Origin: Ruminococcus sp.
Lineage (GTDB): Bacteria > Bacillota > Clostridia > Oscillospirales > Acutalibacteraceae
DNA: 64,000 bases
Reading direction: 5' to 3'
Assembly: GCA_017411835.1 (NCBI GenBank)
Contig: JAFQPG010000013.1
Location: 177,915 to 241,914, forward strand
In this document: one piece after another, positions 1-9,200 of the stretch
Layout: the number at the start of each line of letters is the position of its first letter
Position numbering within the stretch: position 1 is the first letter of the stretch
Made by a program: the position numbers and the translations under genes
The notes under the pieces: generated by a model
Database searches by the model: none
What the model was told of the DNA's origin: nothing
What the model saw: the letters and a program-made list of their open reading frames with translations, nothing else

Positions 1-1169
1 CCTTCATAAAATCCGGCTCGGTTTTTGATTTCAAACAAGACTTCTTCAACTAAGCCAACCTGAGATTTTAAAAATTCAAAGCGTTTATTATCGGTATGCT
101 CAATCATGAGCTTACTTCTTAAATTCTTGATACTCGGGTCAACCTGGTCAGGCATTTTATCAGCAAGTGTTCCTTTTCTTCTTGAATACGAGAAAACGTG
201 AACTTTTGCAAAACCGATATAGTCGGAAAAATCAAGACTTTCTTCAAACTCTTCCTGAGTTTCCCCTGCAAAACCAACCATAATATCTGTAGTTATAGAC
301 GGATTATTAAAGATATGTCGGATATTACTAACTATATCAGCGTATTCTTGAGCAGTATAATGGCGGTTCATACGCTTTAAAGTCTGAGTACAACCACTTT
401 GTAAGGACAAATGAAAATGCGGACAGAATTTTGGTTGTTTAGCAAACCTTTGTAATACATCTACTGTCATAAGCTCCGGTTCAAGGGACGAAAGTCTTAC
501 TCGCTCTACCCCATCTACTAAGCAAACACACTCGACCGCATCAGCAAGTGTAGCGCCAATATCCGTTCCATAAGCAGAAAGGTTAATTCCGACTAAAACA
601 ATTTCATTGTATCCTTTATTTGCAAGCGTTTCTACCTCTGCTTTTAAATCTGAAAGTGATTTAGAGCGTACTCTCCCCCTTGCGTACGGTATTATACAAT
701 AAGAACAAAAACGATTGCATCCGTCCTCGATTTTTACAAAAGCTCGGGTGCGTTCCAAGAAATTATTTACTTTCATTTTTTCAAACATTTCGTCATTTTT
801 ATGCTCTGAAATTCTGATAATCCTATTTCTATTATTCAGATACTCTCTAATTGTATCAACCAGCTCACCTCTGCAGGCATTGCCCATAACAATATCACAA
901 TTATCAAAAAGCTCTAAGTCTTTTGCAAAAGCTTGTGGCATACAACCGGTAAGCACGATAATCGCATCTTCGTTTTCTCTTCGAGTACGGTTAATTACCT
1001 TACGATTTTTCGAGTCACTGGTATGGGTTACTGTGCAGGTGTTAATTATAGTAATATCTGCTTTATAGCTATTACACGGGATAAATCCTGCTTCACACAT
1101 ATTTTCAAACATAAGCTGTGATTCATACTGATTAACCTTGCAACCGAGAGTTATAATATTAAAAGTCAA
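1..1169 (-). CDS. mtaB: tRNA A37 threonylcarbamoyladenosine methylthiotransferase MtaB (3' end off the left edge)
   Basis: Radical-SAM enzyme that adds a methylthio group to t6A37 of tRNA. Translating the minus strand gives an N-terminal UPF0004 domain opening with TLGCKVNQYES, which is the MtaB signature rather than that of MiaB, with further cysteines in NTCTVTH and LTGCMPQ. The radical-SAM motif CNRFCSYC (C-x3-C-x2-C) follows near residue 150. About 389 residues are present and the C-terminal TRAM region is cut by the window edge. The likely start is TTG at 1169, because AGGTGA at 1175-1180 lies about 5 bases upstream; an in-frame GTG at 1178 overlaps that site and is less likely. The gene is divergent from the HPr-like gene. 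Family call is firm; the start is inferred. Confidence 0.9.
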   Translation of the reverse strand, partial: MTFNIITLGCKVNQYESQLMFENMCEAGFIPCNSYKADITIINTCTVTHTSDSKNRKVINRTRRENEDAIIVLTGCMPQAFAKDLELFDNCDIVMGNACRGELVDTIREYLNNRNRIIRISEHKNDEMFEKMKVNNFLERTRAFVKIEDGCNRFCSYCIIPYARGRVRSKSLSDLKAEVETLANKGYNEIVLVGINLSAYGTDIGATLADAVECVCLVDGVERVRLSSLEPELMTVDVLQRFAKQPKFCPHFHLSLQSGCTQTLKRMNRHYTAQEYADIVSNIRHIFNNPSITTDIMVGFAGETQEEFEESLDFSDYIGFAKVHVFSYSRRKGTLADKMPDQVDPSIKNLRSKLMIEHTDNKRFEFLKSQVGLVEEVLFEIKNRAGFYE

Positions 1170-1210
1170 ACTTATCACCTGATAAATAGAATTTTTCAGC
1201 AATTTTGCCG

Positions 1211-1239
1211 TTGATAATTTAAACATAAAGTGCTAATAT
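1211..1239 (+). promoter_or_regulatory. sigma-A promoter of the HPr-like gene
   Basis: TTGATA at 1211-1216, 17-base spacer, and TAATAT at 1234-1239 preceded by TG (extended -10). This is close to consensus; transcription would begin near 1246, about 36 bases before the ATG. Confidence 0.75.
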
Positions 1240-1281
1240 ATACATATTGTGACTGAATATGACATTTGCGGAGGTCTTTAT

Positions 1282-1512
1282 ATGTATACAGGTACAATTA
1301 TGATTAAAAACATTGATACTGCCAGAGAATTTGTAGATAAAATGGCAAGATTTATGGATACTGAAATCACTTTACAAAGCGGTGATTACAGCATTGATGC
1401 GCATTCTATCATAGGTATTATCTCGCTTGATATAACAAAACCTATTGAAGTAATCGCTAAAGGTAATGTATCAGATGAGCTAATAGAGATTTTTAAGCAG
1501 TATGCTATATAA
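1282..1512 (+). CDS. HPr-like (Crh-like) protein lacking the phosphocarrier histidine
   Basis: A 76-residue protein with the HPr fold pattern. The segment IDAHSIIGIISLDI aligns with the HPr region around regulatory Ser46 (KSIMGVMSL). Where HPr has GIHARPA with the catalytic His15, this protein has NIDTARE, so the PEP-dependent phosphorylation site is absent while the Ser46-like serine is kept, as in Bacillus Crh. It probably acts in regulation rather than sugar phosphotransfer, but that is inference. ATG at 1282 is chosen because GGAGG at 1270-1274 sits 7 bases upstream; an upstream in-frame GTG at 1249 lies at the predicted transcription start. The gene is monocistronic, with its own promoter and terminator. 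Confidence 0.75.
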   Translation: MYTGTIMIKNIDTAREFVDKMARFMDTEITLQSGDYSIDAHSIIGIISLDITKPIEVIAKGNVSDELIEIFKQYAI

Positions 1513-1548
1513 GTATATTTTTATTTTTTAAAAAAGTCAACTTGATTT

Positions 1549-1578
1549 CCCTTCCACATTTTGTGGGAGGGATTTTTT
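1549..1578 (+). terminator. Rho-independent terminator of the HPr-like gene
   Basis: CCCTTCCACA, TTT loop, TGTGGGAGGG (one G-T wobble), then a six-T run. Confidence 0.85.
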
Positions 1579-1582
1579 GTGC

Positions 1583-1611
1583 AAAAAAAGAACCCGACTG
1601 TAAAAGTCGGG
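1583..1611 (-). terminator. Rho-independent terminator of the amylase transcript
   Basis: Minus strand: CCCGACT stem, TTTAC loop, AGTCGGG, then TTCTTTTTTT. It lies 17 bases after the amylase stop codon and is the first clear terminator downstream of the long minus-strand gene run. Confidence 0.85.
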
Positions 1612-1627
1612 CTCAAAATATTAAGTT

Positions 1628-4600
1628 TTATTCGCCGTAAACGTATGTTTCACACTGAATGTTCTGGCCTGTACCTGACAATGGGTAGAAGCCTTCATTT
1701 GGAATGCCCTGAAGCGCAAGTGTTGCAGTCTGGATACCCGCACCCTTGTTGTTAAAGATAACATTGTTATATGTGTTGAGCGGGATATCAATAGCATATA
1801 CATCCTGACCCTGAGCATTTGTTTCAACCTTAGTCATTTCAAGACCCGGCCAAGCTGTACCGCCACCGCCTGTCTGCCAAGCGTGGAAATAAACAGCCTT
1901 CCAATTATAGATATTTGTGAAGTAAACTCTTGTTGTTTCAGGTTCAACAAGATAGTATGTATTACTTTCCTGACCTGCGTTATTGTTAAACTTATACTGT
2001 GTATAAGCGTGATCAGCAGGAATGTTAAATTTATAGTTACCTGATGAACCATACATCTTGATACCAGGCCATGTTGTAGTTACAGGCTCTATAGGGTCAG
2101 TATTCCAAAGATGGATATATGCAGCTGACCATTTCTGTGTGCACTTGATTTCAAGTGACTCTAAGGTATATGCAGAGTCTTTAACTGCAAATGCAATAGT
2201 TTCGATAGTATCAGGAGTAGCTGACTCAGTTACTTCGCTGTAAACACCAACAAATTTAATTGTAGTTAATGACGCATCGATATCGACAGTGTATTTACTA
2301 CCGCTCTTTGTCATCTTCTGACCAGGCCAATCGCCGTTTGTACCGCCCTGACCATCATAAGCAAATACGTAGATGTCTTCACCGTTAAATGCATCAGTAT
2401 CGTTTAAAGTAATTGTCTTAGTTTCTACAGGAATTGTAGGGTCTTCGATATCACCTTTTTCGATAGGCTTTCCGAGACCTTCAATAAGTCTCTTCTGAGC
2501 GAGGTGTAACTGAATAGCTGTAGCATCTAAAACAGTAGTTTCTTTGTCGCCGTCAACATCACCACAGAACAAAGCGTCCTCATTAAGAGTTAACATACTT
2601 GCCACATGTTTTTGAATCAATGTAGCATCGAGTACTGTTGCTTCCATATCAAAGTCAAGGTCACCTAAAATAAGTGTGCCTGAAGGATATGATGGGGTTG
2701 TAGGCTTTGGCTCTGATGGCTTTTCTGATGGATATGATACATCAGATGCAGAAAGTGTAGCTACAGGATACTCGCCATAATCTTTGAATTCAAGCTTCTC
2801 AAAAATCATTGAACCTGTGAGCTTATAACCACCTGACTCACGGTTAGCAGCAGAGTTTGCAGTACCGTAATAAATTACAGTCGGAGGCATTGTACGTCCA
2901 CAGTAACCGCCACAAACCGCAGCAGTATGTCCGATATGCTTCGGAACTAAGCCTTCGGAGAACTTAACATAGTTTGTGTTTGCAGGTACATCATAGTAAT
3001 ACAGGTTAGGGTTTGATGTGTCCTTAGTCATAGCGTAACCTGGGAAATCAACAAGCTCTGTTGATCTGCTCTCACCTGATTTACAGTAAACGTGAACTGC
3101 AGGCCACTGTGTTACAGAGTTATCAAAGTAAACGCGCTTTTTCTCATTAGCGTCTTTCTTATAAACCTTATATGTATTTTCTGTTGTCTGTGTACCGTTT
3201 GTAGCAGTAACAGTAACATCGATACCATCGCCATAATCGATAGATGAGTTAAGAGTAATGTACTTGTCTTCAGTTGCAGATACGTTAACTGCAGCAAGGT
3301 TAGAAATCTTAACAGTACCGCTTGTAGCGTTTTCGAGAGAAACTGTAATTGTTGCAGTTTCGCCTGTGTAGCCATTTAATGTGTCAGCGCCTAAAACTAT
3401 TGAGTTGAGCTTAACAATAGCTTTTGGAGCAATTTTCTTTGCGTTATAAACAACTGCAACGCCGGTTGGACCTACGTTACCTGTAATTTTACCGTTTGCT
3501 ACAGTAAACTTATTACCTGATACCTGGTCTGTGTATGTACCGTTAGCCATTGTACAAGCCTGTGATACAGAAGCTGAGCCTGTTGCAAGGTTTGCAATAA
3601 CCATACCAGTAGTACCACGCTGAACAAAGAACAATGAACCATTTGCAGATACAGTTTCAGACTGGCCAACAAATTCGTTTTTGAACTGGTTAACTGCAGT
3701 AACAGCAGGGCTCTTCCAAGTGTCAGCAGCACCAGGAGCACCAATAAGCTCGTCGTACTTAACAGAAACAAGCTCAGGAGTAATATCGAGTTCAGCGCAA
3801 TTTGTTCTTACAAGATAAAGTGCAGGAGCATCTTTACGAGCACCAACTACAGCCCAACCAACAATCTGCTGATCAATAGTCAGGAAGTTAGAAGAATCAG
3901 AGTTTGATGGGTTTGTAGTAAATGTGTCGTGTGATTCAAGCCAAAGAACGTTATCAGCCTTCTGTGAGCCTGTATAACCGTAATTAGCAAGTGAGTTTGA
4001 TGCCTTCTTAGTCTTGATAGCGTTACGTACTGTACTACCATAAGCAAAGTCAGTTACATCAATATACTTTGTATATGCAGTAATAGGAATTAAACCATTA
4101 AGACCTAAAACTTCGCCATAGATATAAGCGTTTGAATTCTTCGCTTTAATAGCGTTTGTGATTGTTGGCCAGAAGTCAGATGCAACAGAACCGTCGTCTG
4201 GTGTTTCAATATGCTTAGCAGCGTCAAAACGGAAGCCGTCAACACCACAATCAGCTAAAGTATTAAGATAAGAAATCAAATAGTTCTGATAATTTTTATT
4301 GCTTGTATCAAGGTCAGGTAACTGAGAATTAAGATCAGTTGTTGTCTGACCTGCACGTGTGCTATCAATATAAGGCTTTAAAGTTGTACCCGATGTATTA
4401 CGGAGATAGCTCTTTAAAGTAGCATTTACATTTGCAGCTTCAGCCTTACTTGTGCTGTTCTGAACGTGGTTAGCAACAACGTCGCAGATAACTTTAATGC
4501 CGTAGTCATCAAGAGTATCGCACATCTCTCTTAAATCAGCTTCGTTACCGAGCTCGTTACCGATTTTTAAATCAGTAGGCTGATAGAAGCACCACCAGTC

Positions 4601-4900
4601 GTTTGAGTATGCACCATCGTTTGTTGTGTTCTTTGTACACTGAATAGGTGATACCTGAACAGCAGTGTAGCCAGCAGCAGCAATTTCAGCAGCATACTGT
4701 GTTACTTCTTTTAATTTCCAGTTGAATGCGTGAAGGATATTACCATTATGAATATCACTTGGCAAGTTGTAGCCTGTTACATTATCAGCAGTAGCAACAA
4801 CATCATTTTCTGCCGCTAATGTTGTAGTAGCAGGAATAACGAACATTGTTAAAACCATAAGAATGCTGATAATCAGACTGATTAATCTTTTTGTAAACAT
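1628..4900 (-). CDS. Secreted dockerin-bearing alpha-amylase (GH13, AmyE-like) with multiple starch-binding modules
   Basis: Extracellular enzyme cleaving alpha-1,4 links in starch. A signal peptide covers about residues 1-31. The GH13 domain (about 45-490) resembles B. subtilis AmyE: DVVANH near 141-146, nucleophile Asp in GFRFDAAKH near 227, acid/base Glu in IYGEVLG near 264 and Asp in WLESHD near 326. A linker and a CBM26-like module (about 590-700) follow. A type I dockerin with two calcium-loop repeats (GDLDFDMEATVLDATLIQ and GDVDGDKETTVLDATAIQ, about 745-803) comes next, then three more CBM26-like modules with WPG motifs (about 828-905, 915-985, 990-1085). A dockerin implies docking to a cohesin scaffold, as in the R. 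bromii amylosome. AGGAGG at 4910-4915 serves ATG 4900; a GTG at 4903 is equally in frame. The stop of the upstream permease overlaps this start region, suggesting translational coupling. Confidence 0.95.
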   Translation of the reverse strand: MFTKRLISLIISILMVLTMFVIPATTTLAAENDVVATADNVTGYNLPSDIHNGNILHAFNWKLKEVTQYAAEIAAAGYTAVQVSPIQCTKNTTNDGAYSNDWWCFYQPTDLKIGNELGNEADLREMCDTLDDYGIKVICDVVANHVQNSTSKAEAANVNATLKSYLRNTSGTTLKPYIDSTRAGQTTTDLNSQLPDLDTSNKNYQNYLISYLNTLADCGVDGFRFDAAKHIETPDDGSVASDFWPTITNAIKAKNSNAYIYGEVLGLNGLIPITAYTKYIDVTDFAYGSTVRNAIKTKKASNSLANYGYTGSQKADNVLWLESHDTFTTNPSNSDSSNFLTIDQQIVGWAVVGARKDAPALYLVRTNCAELDITPELVSVKYDELIGAPGAADTWKSPAVTAVNQFKNEFVGQSETVSANGSLFFVQRGTTGMVIANLATGSASVSQACTMANGTYTDQVSGNKFTVANGKITGNVGPTGVAVVYNAKKIAPKAIVKLNSIVLGADTLNGYTGETATITVSLENATSGTVKISNLAAVNVSATEDKYITLNSSIDYGDGIDVTVTATNGTQTTENTYKVYKKDANEKKRVYFDNSVTQWPAVHVYCKSGESRSTELVDFPGYAMTKDTSNPNLYYYDVPANTNYVKFSEGLVPKHIGHTAAVCGGYCGRTMPPTVIYYGTANSAANRESGGYKLTGSMIFEKLEFKDYGEYPVATLSASDVSYPSEKPSEPKPTTPSYPSGTLILGDLDFDMEATVLDATLIQKHVASMLTLNEDALFCGDVDGDKETTVLDATAIQLHLAQKRLIEGLGKPIEKGDIEDPTIPVETKTITLNDTDAFNGEDIYVFAYDGQGGTNGDWPGQKMTKSGSKYTVDIDASLTTIKFVGVYSEVTESATPDTIETIAFAVKDSAYTLESLEIKCTQKWSAAYIHLWNTDPIEPVTTTWPGIKMYGSSGNYKFNIPADHAYTQYKFNNNAGQESNTYYLVEPETTRVYFTNIYNWKAVYFHAWQTGGGGTAWPGLEMTKVETNAQGQDVYAIDIPLNTYNNVIFNNKGAGIQTATLALQGIPNEGFYPLSGTGQNIQCETYVYGE

Positions 4901-4904
4901 CACA

Positions 4905-6230
4905 TTATACCTCCTCAGATGTTTCTATATTTTCATCTGAATCATTAATAGATTCAGAAATACTACCATCATCAAAATCTTCAGTTTCAGGAAGTTGAAT
5001 ATTCTCTGTAATCTCGCACTGCTCAGAAATATCAGATTCAAGCTCATCTAATTTGTCAGATAAATAATTCAAATTCTGAACAGAACGCTTCTCTTTAAGT
5101 CTTCTGGTAACAGAGTCATCAACAAGTGTGTAAATAACCGCAAACACAGGAACGCCGAGAAGCATACCAGGTAAGCCAAACAAGCCACCACCGACGATAA
5201 CAGAGAATAATATCCAGAAACCTGAAATACCAACGGTTTCACCAAGAATTTTCGGACCAAGTATATTACCGTCAAACTGCTGTAATAATACAACAAATAC
5301 AACAAACCATAAGCACTGCATAGGGTCAATTAACAGCAACAAGAAACCACACGGTATTGCACCAATAAATGGACCAAAGAAGGGAATCACATTTGTTACA
5401 CCAACTATAACAGAGATAAGCAGAGCATAGTCGAATTTAAACAATGTACATCCGATAAAGCAAATTACACCGATAATTAATGAATCAATAATCTTACCGA
5501 TAATAAATTTACCGCATTTCTTATTACATAAATCAGTAATCTGTAAAATCTTTTTGCTGACTTTGAGAGAGAAGAAAGCAACAACAAGCGCCTTGCACTG
5601 TCTGCAAAGCTTCTCCTTTGATGACAGCATATAAATAGATACAACGATACCAATAATCCAGTTATAAAGACCGGTTGTAAATCCTTCAGCAAAATTGATT
5701 GCCGCCGGAAAAGCGCCATCAACAAAATTTTTCAAGAATGTCTGAGCATCCTTGCCGGTTAATAGATTAACCAGTTGATTGAAATTATTTGCATCAAACA
5801 GGTCATAACCGAAACGCTCTTTTATCATAAGTGCAAACTCATTCGCAGATATCTTGAGTGATTGCGCATACATCGGTATATCATTAATAAGGTTAGATAT
5901 ACTTTTAGACAGCTCCGGTATAAGAATACCAATCAAGAAAGCAACCACACCAAAGCATAAAATATACGAACAGAGCAAAGAAAGGAGTTTTTTCAGTCCT
6001 ATTAGCTTAGGTCTTTTTACGCCTATTTTATAAAAGCATCTGTTAAAGAAAAAGTTATACGGAAAACTTAGTATATATGCAAGTATGAAGCCATATATAA
6101 ATGGCATAAATACTGCCAGCACTGACTGAAATACACCTGCTACATATTTAATATTAATTAATAAAAAACCAACCAGCAGAGTGTATGTAATAAGCCAGAA
6201 GATCTTTAAATGTTTAAATTTGTTTTTCAA
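4905..6230 (-). CDS. AI-2E family (UPF0118) membrane permease
   Basis: A 441-residue polytopic membrane protein. About eight hydrophobic segments are visible: two at the N terminus (residues 10-65), one near 90-110, one near 190-205, and a cluster from about 240 to 370 with the glycine-rich stretch GVTNVIPFFGPFIGAIPCG typical of PF01594. The C-terminal 80 residues are a soluble, very acidic tail. Members are variously linked to AI-2 export, sodium/proton antiport or general efflux, so the substrate is unknown. The gene starts 14 bases after polC and its TAA overlaps the amylase initiation region. Nothing in the sequence ties it functionally to the amylase beyond position. Confidence 0.85.
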   Translation of the reverse strand: MKNKFKHLKIFWLITYTLLVGFLLINIKYVAGVFQSVLAVFMPFIYGFILAYILSFPYNFFFNRCFYKIGVKRPKLIGLKKLLSLLCSYILCFGVVAFLIGILIPELSKSISNLINDIPMYAQSLKISANEFALMIKERFGYDLFDANNFNQLVNLLTGKDAQTFLKNFVDGAFPAAINFAEGFTTGLYNWIIGIVVSIYMLSSKEKLCRQCKALVVAFFSLKVSKKILQITDLCNKKCGKFIIGKIIDSLIIGVICFIGCTLFKFDYALLISVIVGVTNVIPFFGPFIGAIPCGFLLLLIDPMQCLWFVVFVVLLQQFDGNILGPKILGETVGISGFWILFSVIVGGGLFGLPGMLLGVPVFAVIYTLVDDSVTRRLKEKRSVQNLNYLSDKLDELESDISEQCEITENIQLPETEDFDDGSISESINDSDENIETSEEV

Positions 6231-6244
6231 TATACCACTCCTTA

Positions 6245-9200
6245 CTAAAACAGCGACATCTGTGAGCTTTCAGGAATATCCGAAAGTGCACCCGAATCAC
6301 GCAAAATTTCAATAACAGCTTTGTTAACCTTTGTTTTTTGAATCATATCTTCAATAGAAAGATACTGTGTTGTCTTTCCGATTTCTGACAAGCTTTCTGC
6401 GGCAGCACCGCCAATGCCCGAAAGCGAACAGAAAGGCAGTCTGATTTTACCGTCTTCAATCATAAATCGTTTTGAATCAGATTTATACACATCAACAGGT
6501 AAAACCTCTATACCACGTGCAAGCATTTCGTTCATAATCTGCAGCATCGGAATTTCCTGCTTTTCTTTTGCAGATGCTTCAAAGCCCTTTAGATTAATCG
6601 TACGAATCTTTTCTTTAACGGCATGCTGACCTTTCATCAAGGTTGCACCATCAAAGTTATCATTACGAACAGTAAAGTATGCCGCATAATATTCCAAAGG
6701 TTTATGAACCTTATACCATCCTAAACGCAACGCCGCTATCATATACGCAGCCGCGTGAGCCTTAGGGAACATATATTTAATCTTCATACAAGAGTCAATA
6801 TACCACTGAGGCACGTCATGGTCCTTCATAGCGTCGATATGCTCTTTTGTGAGCATTTTTGTCGCCTTACCCTTACGGACAATTTCCATAATCTTAAATG
6901 CCATACCAGGTTCTAAGCCCCTATGCATAAGATAAGTCATAATCGAGTCACGCGTACCGATAACTTCGGAGATAGTACAAATGCCATCTTTAATAAGGTC
7001 TGCGGCGTTGCCTATCCATACGTCAGTACCGTGAGAAAGACCTGAAATCTGCAAAAGGTCGGTAAATGTCTTAGGCTGAGCTTCAACGAGCATTTGTCTA
7101 ACAAAAGATGTACCGACCTCAGGCATAGAAAAAGTACCTGTTTGCGAGTCGATATCCTCAGGAGTAACACCCAAAGCAGAGGTAGATGTAAACAACGACA
7201 TAACATCAGGGTCACTCATAGAAACATCCATTACAGGAATACCGGTAAACTCTTCGAGATAATGATAAATTGTAGGCACATCATGACCGAGTTCGTCAAG
7301 CTTACAAATAGTGTCGTGAATAGAATGGAAATCAAAATGTGTTGTGATATTATCTGAACCGGTATCGTCAGCAGGATGCTGAACAGGACAGAAATCGTAA
7401 ACTTCCATACCACGAGGCACGACTACCATACCGCCCGGATGCTGACCTGTTGTGCGCTTAACGCCGGTAAAACCACTTGCAAGACGAGCAACCTCAGCTT
7501 TGCTCATCGCAACACCGCGCTCTTCGCAGTACTTTTTAACAAAGCCGATTCCTGTTTTTTCAGCAATAGTAGAAATAGTACCCGCTTTAAAGACATTGTC
7601 TTTACCGAACAAATCTTCTGTGTATCTATGAACTCGTGACTGTACCTCACCGCTAAAGTTAAGGTCAATATCAGGGACTTTGTCGCCCTTGAAGCCTAAA
7701 AAGGTTTCAAACGGAATTTCGTGTCCGTCGCGGTCAAGCTGTGCACCGCAATGAGGACAGGTTTTTTCAGGTAAATCAAAGCCCGAGCCGTAGCTACCGT
7801 CAGTTATAAATTCAGAGTATTTACACTGAGGGCAAATATAATGTGGACAAAGCGGATTAACCTCTGATATACCAGACATAGTAGCAACGAAAGACGAGCC
7901 AACGCTACCACGCGAGCCAACAAGGTATCCGTATTCTTCACTTTTTGCAACAAGCTTCTGTGCAGTCATATAAAGAACAGAGAAGCCGTATGTAGTAATT
8001 GAATTGAGCTCTTTGTCAAGACGAGCTTTAACTATTTCAGGAAGCGGATCGCCATAGCGTTTTTTTGCTCTCTCCCATGTGATTGATACGAGTTCTTCTT
8101 CAGCACCATCGATAAATGGCGGGAAGTTGCCTTCCGGAATTGGACGAATCCACTCGCACGAATCAGCAATTTTGTTAGGGTTGTCAACAACTACTTCATA
8201 CGCCTTTTCTTCTCCAAGATAAGAGAACTCGTCAAGCATTTCAGCCGTTGTTCTAAAATACAGCGGTGCTTGCTCTTCTGCATCAGAGAAGCCTTGTCCA
8301 GCCATCAGAATCTTTCTGTACTCGCTGTCGTGAGGGTTCATAAAGTGAACGTCACCTGTAGCAACAACAGGGATACCAAGCTCGTCACCGAGCTTAATAA
8401 TAGTTCGGTTAATTTTTTCAAGCTCTGAAACATTTTTAAGCTTGCCGTTACGAACCATAAACATATTATTGCCGTTTGGCTGTATTTCAAGATAATCATA
8501 AAATGATGCGATACCTTTGAGTTCGCCCCAAGGCTTGCCCATTAAAATAGCTCTGTAAAGCTCACCCGCTTCACACGCAGAACCAATAATCAGTCCCTCT
8601 CTATGCTTTATAAGCTCAGATTTCGGAATACGTGGTCTACGATAAAAATAGTTAAGGTGAGATAGAGAAATCAATTTGTAAAGATTTTTAAGACCAGTAT
8701 TATTCTTTACGAGAATAATTTGGTGATATGTAGGTAGTTTTTTAAAATCGCCACCCGCAATTTGGGTATTAATATCTTTAACATCAAAAATATTATAATC
8801 TTCTTTTAGTCTGGTGCAAAGATTGATAAAGATTTTTGATAAAACTTCCGAATCATCTACCGCTCTGTGATGATTAAATTCGCCAACACGCAGGTAAGAC
8901 GCAACCGTATCAAGCTTGCAGTTCTTGATATCAGGCAGTATAGCTCTGCATATCGCTACGGTATCAAGGGACGTATAGTTATACTCTACACCCATATTTT
9001 CACAAGCGACCCTGATAAAAGAAGTATCAAATGGTGCGTTGTGTGCAACCAATATATTATCACCGCAAAAATCAAGAAACGCTCTGACAGCTTCGCTTTG
9101 AGATGGTGCATCTTTCACCATAGCATCGGTAATACCGGTCAGCTCAACAATTTTTGCAGGAATAGGCATTTCAGGGTTAACAAATGTTGAAAATCTATCA

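Noticed and set aside
2058-2243. Plus-strand open frame inside the amylase gene
   Set aside because: No start signal and the opposite strand encodes clear CBM26-type sequence.
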